DNA of 5,638 nt from an uncultured Verrucomicrobiales bacterium (GTDB taxonomy: Bacteria > Verrucomicrobiota > Verrucomicrobiia > Verrucomicrobiales > DEV007): assembly GCA_937893785.1 (NCBI GenBank), contig CALCSP010000205.1:1-5638 (forward strand). The letters run 5' to 3'. Of the stretch, positions 1-5,638 are shown piece after piece. The position numbers and the translations under genes are program-made. Position 1 is the stretch's first letter. The number at the start of each line of letters is the position of its first letter. The notes under the pieces were generated by a model that saw nothing but the letters and a program-made list of their open reading frames with translations, searched no databases and was not told where the DNA came from.

Positions 1-83
1 GTCACTTACTAATTATTTTGAGTGATCAAGCGACTTCAGCCAATACAAATTAAGTGATATCAATGGCGCAGGCGAAATAAATA
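1..83. other. Non-coding upstream region
   Basis: AT-rich leader upstream of the operator. I see no open reading frame of credible length that continues from the left edge, no tRNA or rRNA signature and no clear terminator hairpin. There is a short dyad (TTGA-gtga-TCAA, 18-29) and a 7-bp inverted pair (TCACTTA at 2-8, TAAGTGA at 51-57). Both are short enough to occur by chance. The gene to the left, and its orientation, lie outside the window. Confidence 0.5.
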
Positions 84-101
84 AAACGTTTGTTTCAAAC
101 G
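83..101. promoter_or_regulatory. Additional operator half-sites overlapping the main palindrome
   Basis: Just upstream of, and sharing bases with, the main palindrome are AAAAC (83-87) directly abutting GTTTG (88-92). Then TTT and CAAAC (96-100) follow. GTTTG-TTT-CAAAC (88-100) is therefore an inverted pair in the opposite orientation. AAAAC/GTTTG is a near-copy of the main site with no spacer. The centres of the two CAAAC/GTTTG-type dyads are 15 bp apart (87.5 and 102.5). This could be a second repressor dimer site or a cooperative array. Confidence 0.45.
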
Positions 102-119
102 ATCGTTTGTGCTTATCTG
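90..119 (+). promoter_or_regulatory. Weak candidate sigma70-type promoter spanning the operator
   Basis: TTGTTT (90-95) could serve as a -35 and TATCTG (114-119) as a -10, separated by 18 bp. Each matches the consensus at only about three of six positions. The attraction is geometric: the palindrome at 96-109 would sit inside the spacer, a classic repressor-blocking position. Transcription would then begin around 125-127, almost at the ATG. No better -35/-10 pair is evident upstream, but the call is tentative. Confidence 0.22.
96..109. promoter_or_regulatory. Probable TetR-family operator, perfect palindrome CAAACGATCGTTTG
   Basis: The 14 bases CAAACGATCGTTTG are identical to their own reverse complement. 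They lie 17 bases upstream of the preferred ATG of the TetR-type gene, where an autoregulatory operator is expected. The layout CAAAC-N4-GTTTG fits the consensus I recall for Pseudomonas PsrA, G/CAAAC-N2-4-GTTTG/C. The regulator encoded next to it has a PsrA-like recognition region. Binding here would control the regulator and the three pump genes together. The palindrome is directly visible; the assignment to this regulator is inference. Confidence 0.75.
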
Positions 120-126
120 TTCAAGC

Positions 127-783
127 ATGCCTACCATCGCTAATGAAGCGTCGACCGATACCAGAGATCGGCTGCTTGATGTCGCTGAGCGACTTTTTGC
201 CGAGCATGGATTTGATGCCGTTTCACTTCGTGCCATCACGACGGACGCCGGAGCAAACCTTGCAGCGGTGAATTATTATTTTGGCTCCAAGGAGGCATTG
301 ATTGAAGCCGTTGTGGCAAGACTTGTGGAGCCGGTGAATCGTAAAAGGATTGAGATTCTTGATAGTATCAGGCAGGAAGAGCTTCGTGATGCGAGAAGTA
401 TCGTAATTGCTTTTATTGATCCTGTTCTTGAGGCAGCCGCAAGAGGCGTAGGAGGTGACAATCGCTTTTTTAAGCTCATGAGTAGGTGCATGGCAGCTCG
501 TGATGAAAGGGTTTCGAGACTGGTGATGCGGCAATTTCCCGAGGTGGTTGCTCGCTTTGTGGAAATTATTTGTGAATGCTGTCCCGGAGTCAGTTCTAAT
601 ACTGCTCATTTGCGTTTACTTTTCATGGCAGGAGCTATGGCACATTCTTTGTTTCATCATGATAAGTTGGCCATTCTCTCGCAGGGAAGATGTGACCTGC
701 CTTCTTTTGATGTGCTGCGTGAGGAAATGGTCGTCTTTTTAGCGGCTGGGCTTACTTCGAGGGGAATGGAGGTGAGAAAATGA
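127..783 (+). CDS. TetR/AcrR-family transcriptional regulator, PsrA-like, probable repressor of the efflux operon
   Basis: The product is a 218-residue cytoplasmic DNA-binding protein of usual TetR length. The N-terminal helix-turn-helix is clear: DTRDRLLDVAERLFAEHGFD (residues 11-30) is helix 1, and SLRAITTDAGANLAAVNYYF (33-52) carries helices 2 and 3. The typical GSKEALIEAVV follows. The stretch NLAAVNYYFGSK and the later ARLVEPVNRKR resemble PsrA-like regulators, whose known ligand in Pseudomonas is long-chain fatty acid. The C-terminal part (about 75-218) is helical and divergent, as expected for ligand binding and dimerisation. I chose ATG 127; an in-frame GTG at 109 would add six residues (MLICSS), but it overlaps the last base of the operator. 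Neither start has a visible Shine-Dalgarno sequence. The stop overlaps the next start by ATGA, so the regulator is co-transcribed with the pump it probably represses. The family call is firm; the ligand and the repressor role are inference. Confidence 0.93.
   Translation: MPTIANEASTDTRDRLLDVAERLFAEHGFDAVSLRAITTDAGANLAAVNYYFGSKEALIEAVVARLVEPVNRKRIEILDSIRQEELRDARSIVIAFIDPVLEAAARGVGGDNRFFKLMSRCMAARDERVSRLVMRQFPEVVARFVEIICECCPGVSSNTAHLRLLFMAGAMAHSLFHHDKLAILSQGRCDLPSFDVLREEMVVFLAAGLTSRGMEVRK
768..773 (+). promoter_or_regulatory. Strong ribosome binding site (GGAGGT) for the outer-membrane factor gene
   Basis: GGAGGT lies inside the last codons of the TetR gene, with six bases between it and ATG 780. 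It is a near-perfect Shine-Dalgarno sequence. It settles the choice of 780 over the in-frame ATGs at 798 and 804. It is clearly stronger than anything upstream of the regulator or the permease. Confidence 0.85.
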
Positions 784-2237
784 AACACATTGTTGAGATG
801 GGTATGCGATGTTTCTTGGGCAGGGTGAGTAATTTGTGCATTGCTTTTGCCTTGACGGCTTGTGTGGCAAAAGTGCCTTCTTCCAAGAAGGATATCCTTG
901 GTGTGGATGTCCCGCCATCGTATAGCAGCAAGCTTGATCAATCAGCTGCATCGACGGATTGGGTGAGTCAGCTTTCAGGAGACCGGGTGCTTAAAGAGTT
1001 AATTGAGGATGTAAAAAGGAATAATTGGGATATCAAGAAGGCAGCCGTACGTGTTGAGACGGCTGTGGCAAATGCTAGGATTGCCGGCTCTAAGAGGTTT
1101 CCGATTCTGAGTGCCGGATTTGAGGGGCGACGTGCTCAGCAGGCTTTCATCGGTTTTCCTTTTGGTGATGAGTCCGGCTCTGGAACAGAGGGGCAAATAG
1201 CAAAGGCGCTGTCGAATAATTTTGGTGCTGCATTAAATGTTTCATGGGAGGTGGATCTGTGGGGGCGTATCCGAACTGGTCAGCAAGCTTACATTGCAGA
1301 GGTCCAGGCGGCATCTGAGGACCTTCGCGGGGTGGCAGCATCCCTAGCTGCTCAAACAGCAAAAATCTGGTTTGCCCTTCTCGAGGCTAACGAACAAATC
1401 ACATTGAGTGAGCAGGGGTTGGCCAGTTTTATGGAAACACAAAGGACGGTTCGTGATGCTTTTGATTCAGGCAGCGGTTCGGCTTCTCAGGTGCGTGTTG
1501 CATCAGCTGATGTTCAAACGGCCAAGGCACTTCTTGAAGAGCGGCGAGCACAAAAGCGTGCCGCACAACGACAGATTGAGTTATTGTTGGGGCGTTATCC
1601 TGCTGCTGATCTGCAAGCAGTTGGGGGATTTCCGGAGATGCCGCTACCACCGCCCCCAGGTGTTCCTTCCGGACTGTTGCGTCGACGATCCGACATTGTT
1701 GCAGCAGAGCGAAGGTTAACGGCAGCACATCAACGTATGAAAGAGGCTAAACTCGCACTTTTTCCGCAGATTAAACTTACAGGGGATGGCGGTTTGGCGA
1801 GTGCATCATTAAGGAAATTAACCAATTCCGGTCTTGGTGTCTGGAGTGTCGCCGGTGGCTTTGGGCAACAAATTTTTAGGGCAGGGGAAATACTCGGCAA
1901 TCTAAAACTGCGTAACTTGGCCGAGTCAGAGGCTTACATCGATTACCAGCGGGCGGTTCTGAATGCATTCAGTGAGGTGGAAACACGGCTTGATAATGAA
2001 GTGGCATTACGCAAGCGGGAGGATGCATTACGTGGTGCTGAAGAGGACTTAATTGCGGCCTTTGATCGGTCGATGGATGAATATCGTCGGGGTGTGGGTA
2101 ATGCGACAAGTCTTCTGCTTACGCAGAGACAGATGCTAGGAGTGCGTTCCCAAGTGCTGACATTACGGCGCCTGCGCCTATATAATCGTGTTAATCTACA
2201 CCTTGCCCTTGGGGGAAGTATTGATAAGGAAAAATGA
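780..2237 (+). CDS. RND efflux outer-membrane factor, NodT/OprM-type lipoprotein
   Basis: The product is 485 residues, normal for the TolC-like outer-membrane factor family, whose trimers form the exit channel of tripartite pumps. The N-terminus is a lipoprotein signal: basic residues, a hydrophobic stretch (about 19-25), then lipobox L-T-A-C with Cys28 as the predicted lipidated residue. Two OEP repeats are visible. The first (about 60-270) includes the family signature SWEVDLWGR (155-163) after a probable extracellular-loop segment containing FIGFPFG. A proline-rich linker (LPPPPGVPSG) leads to the second, which starts LLRRRSDIVAAERRL, runs through ALFPQIKLTG and AVLNAFSEVETRL, and ends with YRRGVGNATSLLLTQRQ and LALGGS. 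These are canonical OprM/NodT landmarks. The start overlaps the regulator stop (ATGA) and the stop overlaps the adaptor start (ATGA), so translation is probably coupled. No frameshift or missing repeat is seen. The family is secure; the substrate is unknown. Confidence 0.94.
   Translation: MKHIVEMGMRCFLGRVSNLCIAFALTACVAKVPSSKKDILGVDVPPSYSSKLDQSAASTDWVSQLSGDRVLKELIEDVKRNNWDIKKAAVRVETAVANARIAGSKRFPILSAGFEGRRAQQAFIGFPFGDESGSGTEGQIAKALSNNFGAALNVSWEVDLWGRIRTGQQAYIAEVQAASEDLRGVAASLAAQTAKIWFALLEANEQITLSEQGLASFMETQRTVRDAFDSGSGSASQVRVASADVQTAKALLEERRAQKRAAQRQIELLLGRYPAADLQAVGGFPEMPLPPPPGVPSGLLRRRSDIVAAERRLTAAHQRMKEAKLALFPQIKLTGDGGLASASLRKLTNSGLGVWSVAGGFGQQIFRAGEILGNLKLRNLAESEAYIDYQRAVLNAFSEVETRLDNEVALRKREDALRGAEEDLIAAFDRSMDEYRRGVGNATSLLLTQRQMLGVRSQVLTLRRLRLYNRVNLHLALGGSIDKEK
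2226..2230 (+). promoter_or_regulatory. Ribosome binding site (AAGGA) for the adaptor gene
   Basis: AAGGA lies three bases before ATG 2234, closer than the usual spacing. The start codon shares ATGA with the preceding stop. Together these suggest that re-initiation by ribosomes finishing the outer-membrane factor gene contributes to adaptor translation. Confidence 0.5.
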
Positions 2238-3406
2238 AAAACTGGGTTAAAATTGCACTGTCTATTTTGATGGTTCTTGCCGGTGTCGGAATCAGCTGGA
2301 TGCTGGTAAAAACGAAGCCTAAGGCTGCTCAAAAACCCCGCAGTGCCACGTTGCCTGTTGTGGAGGTGATCTCGGCTAGCAAAAGCGATTATGCCGTGAG
2401 AATTTCTTCACAAGGTGAGGTTTTGCCGGGTCGTAGAACTTCCTTGGCGGCCGAGGTTTCAGGCAGGGTTATTTGGGTTTCCCCGAAGTTTGAGGTTGGG
2501 GAACGTTTTGAAGAGGATGAGATCTTAGTGGAGATTGATCGTGCGGATTATGAGGCGGCAGAAATAATGGCCGCTTCTGAGCTTGCTACTGCAGTCCTGA
2601 ACTTGGAACAGGAACGTGCACGTTCGGAGCAAGCAAAACGCGACTGGGACGCCCTTGGTGGCGGTGGAAAGGCAAGTGAACTTGTTTTACGTAAACCCCA
2701 ACTCGAAAGTGCTACCAAACGCGTCGATGCTGCTCAAGCGGCATTGGATAAGACAAAGCGTGATCTGTCGCGAACTAAAGTCAGGGCACCTTATGCTTGT
2801 CAAATAAAGGCAACGTTTACCGAGAAAGGATCATCCTTGGTTGCTGGTGCCCCGGTTGCCGATTTATTTAGCAGAGATTTTGAGCTTCGCCTGCCGGTTT
2901 CGCTTGAGGATTTCAGGTTTATTGACATGACATCCACGGTGGATGTTACCTTTATGGCGAGATTTGGCGGTGATGAAATCACATGGAAAGGGAGACTTTT
3001 GCGGACGGAAGGGCAGGTTGATCGTGGTAGTCAGTCGGTTTTTTTGGTTGCCGGTATCGCGCCGGTTGAACCTGACACTGCAGCCGCGAAATTCCTTGTG
3101 CCCGGGCTTTTTTTACAGGCTGAATTAACCGGAAAAACATTGTCGGCGGTTTACACGCTTCCCCGCAGGGCATTTTACGGTAAGGACCGGATTTTAGTGG
3201 TAAATACGGACAAGACGACTGAGTTACGGCAGGTCATGGTCATTCGCACAGAGCGAGATGAGGTTGTTGTTGGTAAGGGAATTGGTGAGGGGGAACTCGT
3301 AGCGATCAGTCCTGTTCCGAATGTAATTGACGGCATGTCGGTTAAGATTAATAGGGAGCCAGGGAATAATGGGGAGAATGACGGGGAAACAGGATTAAGT
3401 GACTGA
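2234..3406 (+). CDS. RND efflux periplasmic adaptor subunit (membrane fusion protein, HlyD/AcrA-like)
   Basis: The product is 390 residues, typical of RND adaptors that link the inner-membrane permease to the outer-membrane duct. An N-terminal hydrophobic segment (about 6-25) has no lipobox, so the protein is probably anchored by an uncleaved helix. The first lipoyl half follows (about 58-101, with LAAEVSGRVIWVSPKFEVGE and ILVEID). An alpha-hairpin comes next (about 103-182), its two charged helices broken by the GGGG tip at 142-145 and RKPQLESA. The second lipoyl half begins VRAPYACQI (183-191). A beta-barrel (about 215-300) has FELRLPVSLEDF and VPGLFLQAEL. The membrane-proximal domain starts at LPRRAFYGKDRILVVN, and a Gly/Asn/Glu-rich tail (375-390) ends the protein. 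Ala188-Cys189 replaces the Asp-Gly that I would expect in the second lipoyl half. The gene overlaps its upstream neighbour by four bases and is seven bases from the permease, its obvious partner. Confidence 0.94.
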   Translation: MKNWVKIALSILMVLAGVGISWMLVKTKPKAAQKPRSATLPVVEVISASKSDYAVRISSQGEVLPGRRTSLAAEVSGRVIWVSPKFEVGERFEEDEILVEIDRADYEAAEIMAASELATAVLNLEQERARSEQAKRDWDALGGGGKASELVLRKPQLESATKRVDAAQAALDKTKRDLSRTKVRAPYACQIKATFTEKGSSLVAGAPVADLFSRDFELRLPVSLEDFRFIDMTSTVDVTFMARFGGDEITWKGRLLRTEGQVDRGSQSVFLVAGIAPVEPDTAAAKFLVPGLFLQAELTGKTLSAVYTLPRRAFYGKDRILVVNTDKTTELRQVMVIRTERDEVVVGKGIGEGELVAISPVPNVIDGMSVKINREPGNNGENDGETGLSD

Positions 3407-3413
3407 CTGTACA

Positions 3414-5638
3414 ATGGGTAACATTATTCATTGGTTTTCACGTAACCATATTCCTGCCAATTTCATTATGGGCGGGGTGTTGCTTGCTGGATTGATGACA
3501 TGGTTCAAGCTGGAGAAGGAAATTTTTCCCGAGACTGCTACCAATTATGTGGCAGTCAAAGTTGCTTACCCTGGAGCAACACCTGAAGAGGTAGAAAAAG
3601 GAGTTTGTATTCCTGTAGAGGAAGCGATTCAGGACCTTGAGGGTATCGAGCTGATGAAGTCCACTTCCGTTGACTCATATGGTGTAGTTTATGTCGAAGT
3701 TGCTAGTAACTTTGAATTGCGTGACTTGATGGATGATATCAAGAGCAGGGTGGATGCCATTGAGAACCTTGCAGAGAACGCTGAGGCTCCGGTTTACGAG
3801 GAGATTCTCATCAAGAATCAGGTTCTCACGGTGGCCATTTCAGCCGATACTGACGAGCGCACATTGCGTGGATATGCGGAAAAAGTCCGGGACGGGCTGT
3901 TATCTTTCCAGCCAGCACCTCCACAAGGCTTTGTTGCGCGGCTGGCATCTTTATTTCGCAAGGACACTGGCATTAGTCAGGTAGCCCTATCAGGAGTGCG
4001 TCCTTATGAGATATCGATTAATGTTTCTGAGGATACTCTGCGTGCTTACGGGTTAACCTTTGCACAGGTGGCTGAAGCGATTCGTTCTTCATCTCTTGAC
4101 TTGCCTGGGGGCTCAGTGCGTACTGCAGCAGGGGAAATTTTAATCAAGGCTGAAGCCAAGCGTTACACTGCGCAGGGCTTTGAAAATATTCCTGTTATTA
4201 CCCGCCCTGACGGAACTCAGGTGGTGGTAGGTCAACTGGCAACGGTAGTCGATGGCTTTGAAGACGTTGATATGACAAACCGGTTTGATGGCAGGAACGC
4301 GGTTACGATCCAAGTTTTCCGTATTGGTAATGAAGATACGCTAAACGTAGCTCGTGCAGCCAAGGCATATATTGAACAGGCGCGCGGAGATTTTCCTGAA
4401 GGTGTGTCCATTGAAATATGGAATGATAGCTCCAAGATGTTGGAGGGAAGGCTTGATCTTTTGGCGCGAAATGGGTTTTGGGGGTTACTCCTAGTCTTGA
4501 TTGTTTTGTCCCTTTTTCTTCGCCCCAGTCTCGCGGCATTAGTGACCATTGGTATCCCAGTGTCCTTTGCCGGGGCTATATGGATGATGCCTTACACTGA
4601 CATATCGGTGAACATGATCACCCTTTTTGCGTTCATTCTGGTGCTTGGTATCGTAGTGGATGATGCCATTGTTGTCGGTGAGAATGTTTACCGGCGAATT
4701 CGGGCAGGGGAACACCCCAGAGACGCCTCATGGAGGGGAACTCATGAAGTGGGGGTTGTTGTCATCTTCGGTGTATTGACCACAGCAATTGCCTTTGCCC
4801 CGATGCTCGGAATTAGTGGGGTCAGCGGCAAAATATGGCGCAATATTCCTTGGATCGTTATCCCGACACTGCTTTTTTCATTATTACAGTCAAAATTCAT
4901 ATTGCCTGCGCACCTTGCGATGCTCAAGCCTGCGGGGAGCAATCAGCACAAAGGTGTGGTTCTAAGGGTACAGGACCGCATTGCAAGAGGTCTGGAGCGA
5001 TTCGTAGAAATTTTTTATCGTCCGGTGCTGCGCAGTGCCCTGCACGGGCGCTATCTGGTCTTGGCTATTTTTTTTGCGCTTTTCACCATTACCATTGGTG
5101 TTGTTGGAGGTGGACGTATCAAGATGGAATTCTTTCCCGAGGTTGAGGCCGAGATCATCGCGACCAAGATTGCCATGGTTGACGGGGTTGCTTTTGAAGC
5201 GACTTCTGAGGCGGTTGCGCGTGTTGAGGCTGCTGCAAAAAAGCTAAACGAAATTCATTCAAAGGATTTGGGACGGCCTCTGGTTTTGCATATGCTGGCC
5301 AGCGTTGGTAGCCAGCCCTTCAAGACGGGCTTTACCCCAATTACTCCCAAGGGATCAAATCTCGGAGAGGTTTCCTTAGAGTTGTTGCCAGGTGCGCAGC
5401 GTGAAGTTACGGCGAAGGAATTGGCTGCACAATGGCGCGAACTCGCCGGAGATATTCCCGGGGTAGCGGAAATTAGTTTTCAGAGTCAGGCAGCAGGTGG
5501 TGGTAATGCTATTGACCTTGAGATCACCGGATTGGATTTTGAACAGTTACGTAACGCTACTGAGCACGTGAAGGATGCCCTGGCTGGTATAGAAGGAGTC
5601 ATTGACATTAATGATAGTGATAGGAGCGGGAAGCGGGA
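3414..5638 (+). CDS. RND efflux permease, HAE/AcrB-like inner-membrane subunit (3' end outside window)
   Basis: A continuous frame of 741 codons runs off the right edge; full-length members have about 1,000-1,050 residues, so roughly 70% is present. It is the proton-driven pump of the tripartite complex. The start MGNIIHWFSRNHIPANF is the family's usual N-terminus, although no Shine-Dalgarno sequence is close. TM1 is about 17-33, followed by the porter domain (about 38-340). TM2 (about 354-369), TM3 (375-393), TM4 (404-422), TM5 (446-464) and TM6 (478-498) follow. TM4 carries GIVVDDAIVVGEN with Asp416-Asp417, equivalent to the AcrB proton-relay pair Asp407-Asp408. TM7 (about 547-565) and FFPE (573-576) open the second repeat, mirroring IFPE at 37-40. 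The second periplasmic half is cut before TM8-TM12, so the relay lysine of TM10 cannot be checked. Residues 165-184 look like an insertion. The lone acidic pair in TM4 favours drug/solvent-type (HAE) over heavy-metal (HME) pumps; the substrate is unknown. Confidence 0.94.
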   Translation, partial: MGNIIHWFSRNHIPANFIMGGVLLAGLMTWFKLEKEIFPETATNYVAVKVAYPGATPEEVEKGVCIPVEEAIQDLEGIELMKSTSVDSYGVVYVEVASNFELRDLMDDIKSRVDAIENLAENAEAPVYEEILIKNQVLTVAISADTDERTLRGYAEKVRDGLLSFQPAPPQGFVARLASLFRKDTGISQVALSGVRPYEISINVSEDTLRAYGLTFAQVAEAIRSSSLDLPGGSVRTAAGEILIKAEAKRYTAQGFENIPVITRPDGTQVVVGQLATVVDGFEDVDMTNRFDGRNAVTIQVFRIGNEDTLNVARAAKAYIEQARGDFPEGVSIEIWNDSSKMLEGRLDLLARNGFWGLLLVLIVLSLFLRPSLAALVTIGIPVSFAGAIWMMPYTDISVNMITLFAFILVLGIVVDDAIVVGENVYRRIRAGEHPRDASWRGTHEVGVVVIFGVLTTAIAFAPMLGISGVSGKIWRNIPWIVIPTLLFSLLQSKFILPAHLAMLKPAGSNQHKGVVLRVQDRIARGLERFVEIFYRPVLRSALHGRYLVLAIFFALFTITIGVVGGGRIKMEFFPEVEAEIIATKIAMVDGVAFEATSEAVARVEAAAKKLNEIHSKDLGRPLVLHMLASVGSQPFKTGFTPITPKGSNLGEVSLELLPGAQREVTAKELAAQWRELAGDIPGVAEISFQSQAAGGGNAIDLEITGLDFEQLRNATEHVKDALAGIEGVIDINDSDRSGKR

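Noticed and set aside
2..57. Inverted pair TCACTTA / TAAGTGA separated by 42 bases
   Set aside because: Seven bases with a long gap in AT-rich DNA is expected by chance; there is no supporting hairpin or second copy.
223..609. Minus-strand open frame of 128 codons opposite the TetR gene
   Set aside because: It lies entirely antisense to a clear TetR protein, has no recognisable domain and no ribosome binding signal I can support, so I treat it as a shadow frame.
1630..1680. Proline-rich stretch in the outer-membrane factor as a possible unusual feature
   Set aside because: A proline-rich linker before the second OEP repeat is normal in NodT/OprM-type proteins.
1943..2332. Minus-strand open frame of 129 codons across the outer-membrane factor/adaptor junction
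   Set aside because: The translation is rich in Arg and Ser with no family resemblance, and both genes beneath it are intact and canonical.
3398..3413. Short GACT-GACT tandem at the adaptor/permease junction as a possible slippage or regulatory site
   Set aside because: Only two copies of a four-base unit around the stop codon; no frame change is needed and there is no hairpin or known motif.
3733..3984. Plus-strand alternative-frame open reading frame inside the permease
   Set aside because: The 3414 frame is continuous and has RND motifs on both sides of this stretch, so a frameshift or separate gene is not needed.
4232..4549. Minus-strand open frame of 105 codons inside the permease
   Set aside because: It is antisense to conserved permease sequence including TM2-TM3, and has no motif of its own.

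Overview
This window holds one co-directional cluster on the + strand that encodes a complete-looking tripartite RND efflux system with its own regulator. In order it has a TetR/AcrR-family repressor (127-783), a NodT-type outer-membrane factor lipoprotein (780-2237), a periplasmic adaptor / membrane fusion protein (2234-3406), and an inner-membrane RND permease of the HAE (AcrB-like) group (3414 onward). The permease is still open at the right edge after 741 codons. There are no RNA genes, insertion sequences, CRISPR arrays or terminators that I can support.

The first 126 bases are non-coding. They contain a perfect 14-bp palindrome of the form CAAAC-N4-GTTTG (96-109), preceded by further copies of the same half-sites (83-101). 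This is the expected operator for the regulator that starts just downstream. The regulator's DNA-binding region (SLRAITTDAGANLAAVNYYFGSK, split here as SLRAITTDAG and ANLAAVNYYFGSK) resembles the PsrA-like branch of TetR proteins. As I recall, PsrA recognises G/CAAAC-N2-4-GTTTG/C, so operator and protein agree.

The genes are tightly packed: two ATGA start/stop overlaps (780-783 and 2234-2237) and a 7-base gap before the permease. This implies one polycistronic message from the operator region, with the repressor autoregulating itself and the pump. Mechanistically, the permease would use proton-motive force to move a substrate from the periplasm or inner-membrane outer leaflet, the adaptor would bridge the envelope, and the outer-membrane factor would form the exit duct. 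The substrate cannot be read from the sequence. A lipid-like or fatty-acid-like inducer is only an inference from the PsrA resemblance.

The host must be a Gram-negative (diderm) bacterium, because an outer-membrane channel and a lipobox lipoprotein are present. By eye the base composition is moderate, near half GC. I cannot fix the phylum; Gammaproteobacteria or Verrucomicrobiota would both fit, at low confidence.

I do not see a new class of system here. The points worth a second look are the operator architecture, an apparent insertion of about 20 residues in the permease porter domain, and unusual residues in the adaptor lipoyl hairpin and in permease TM6.
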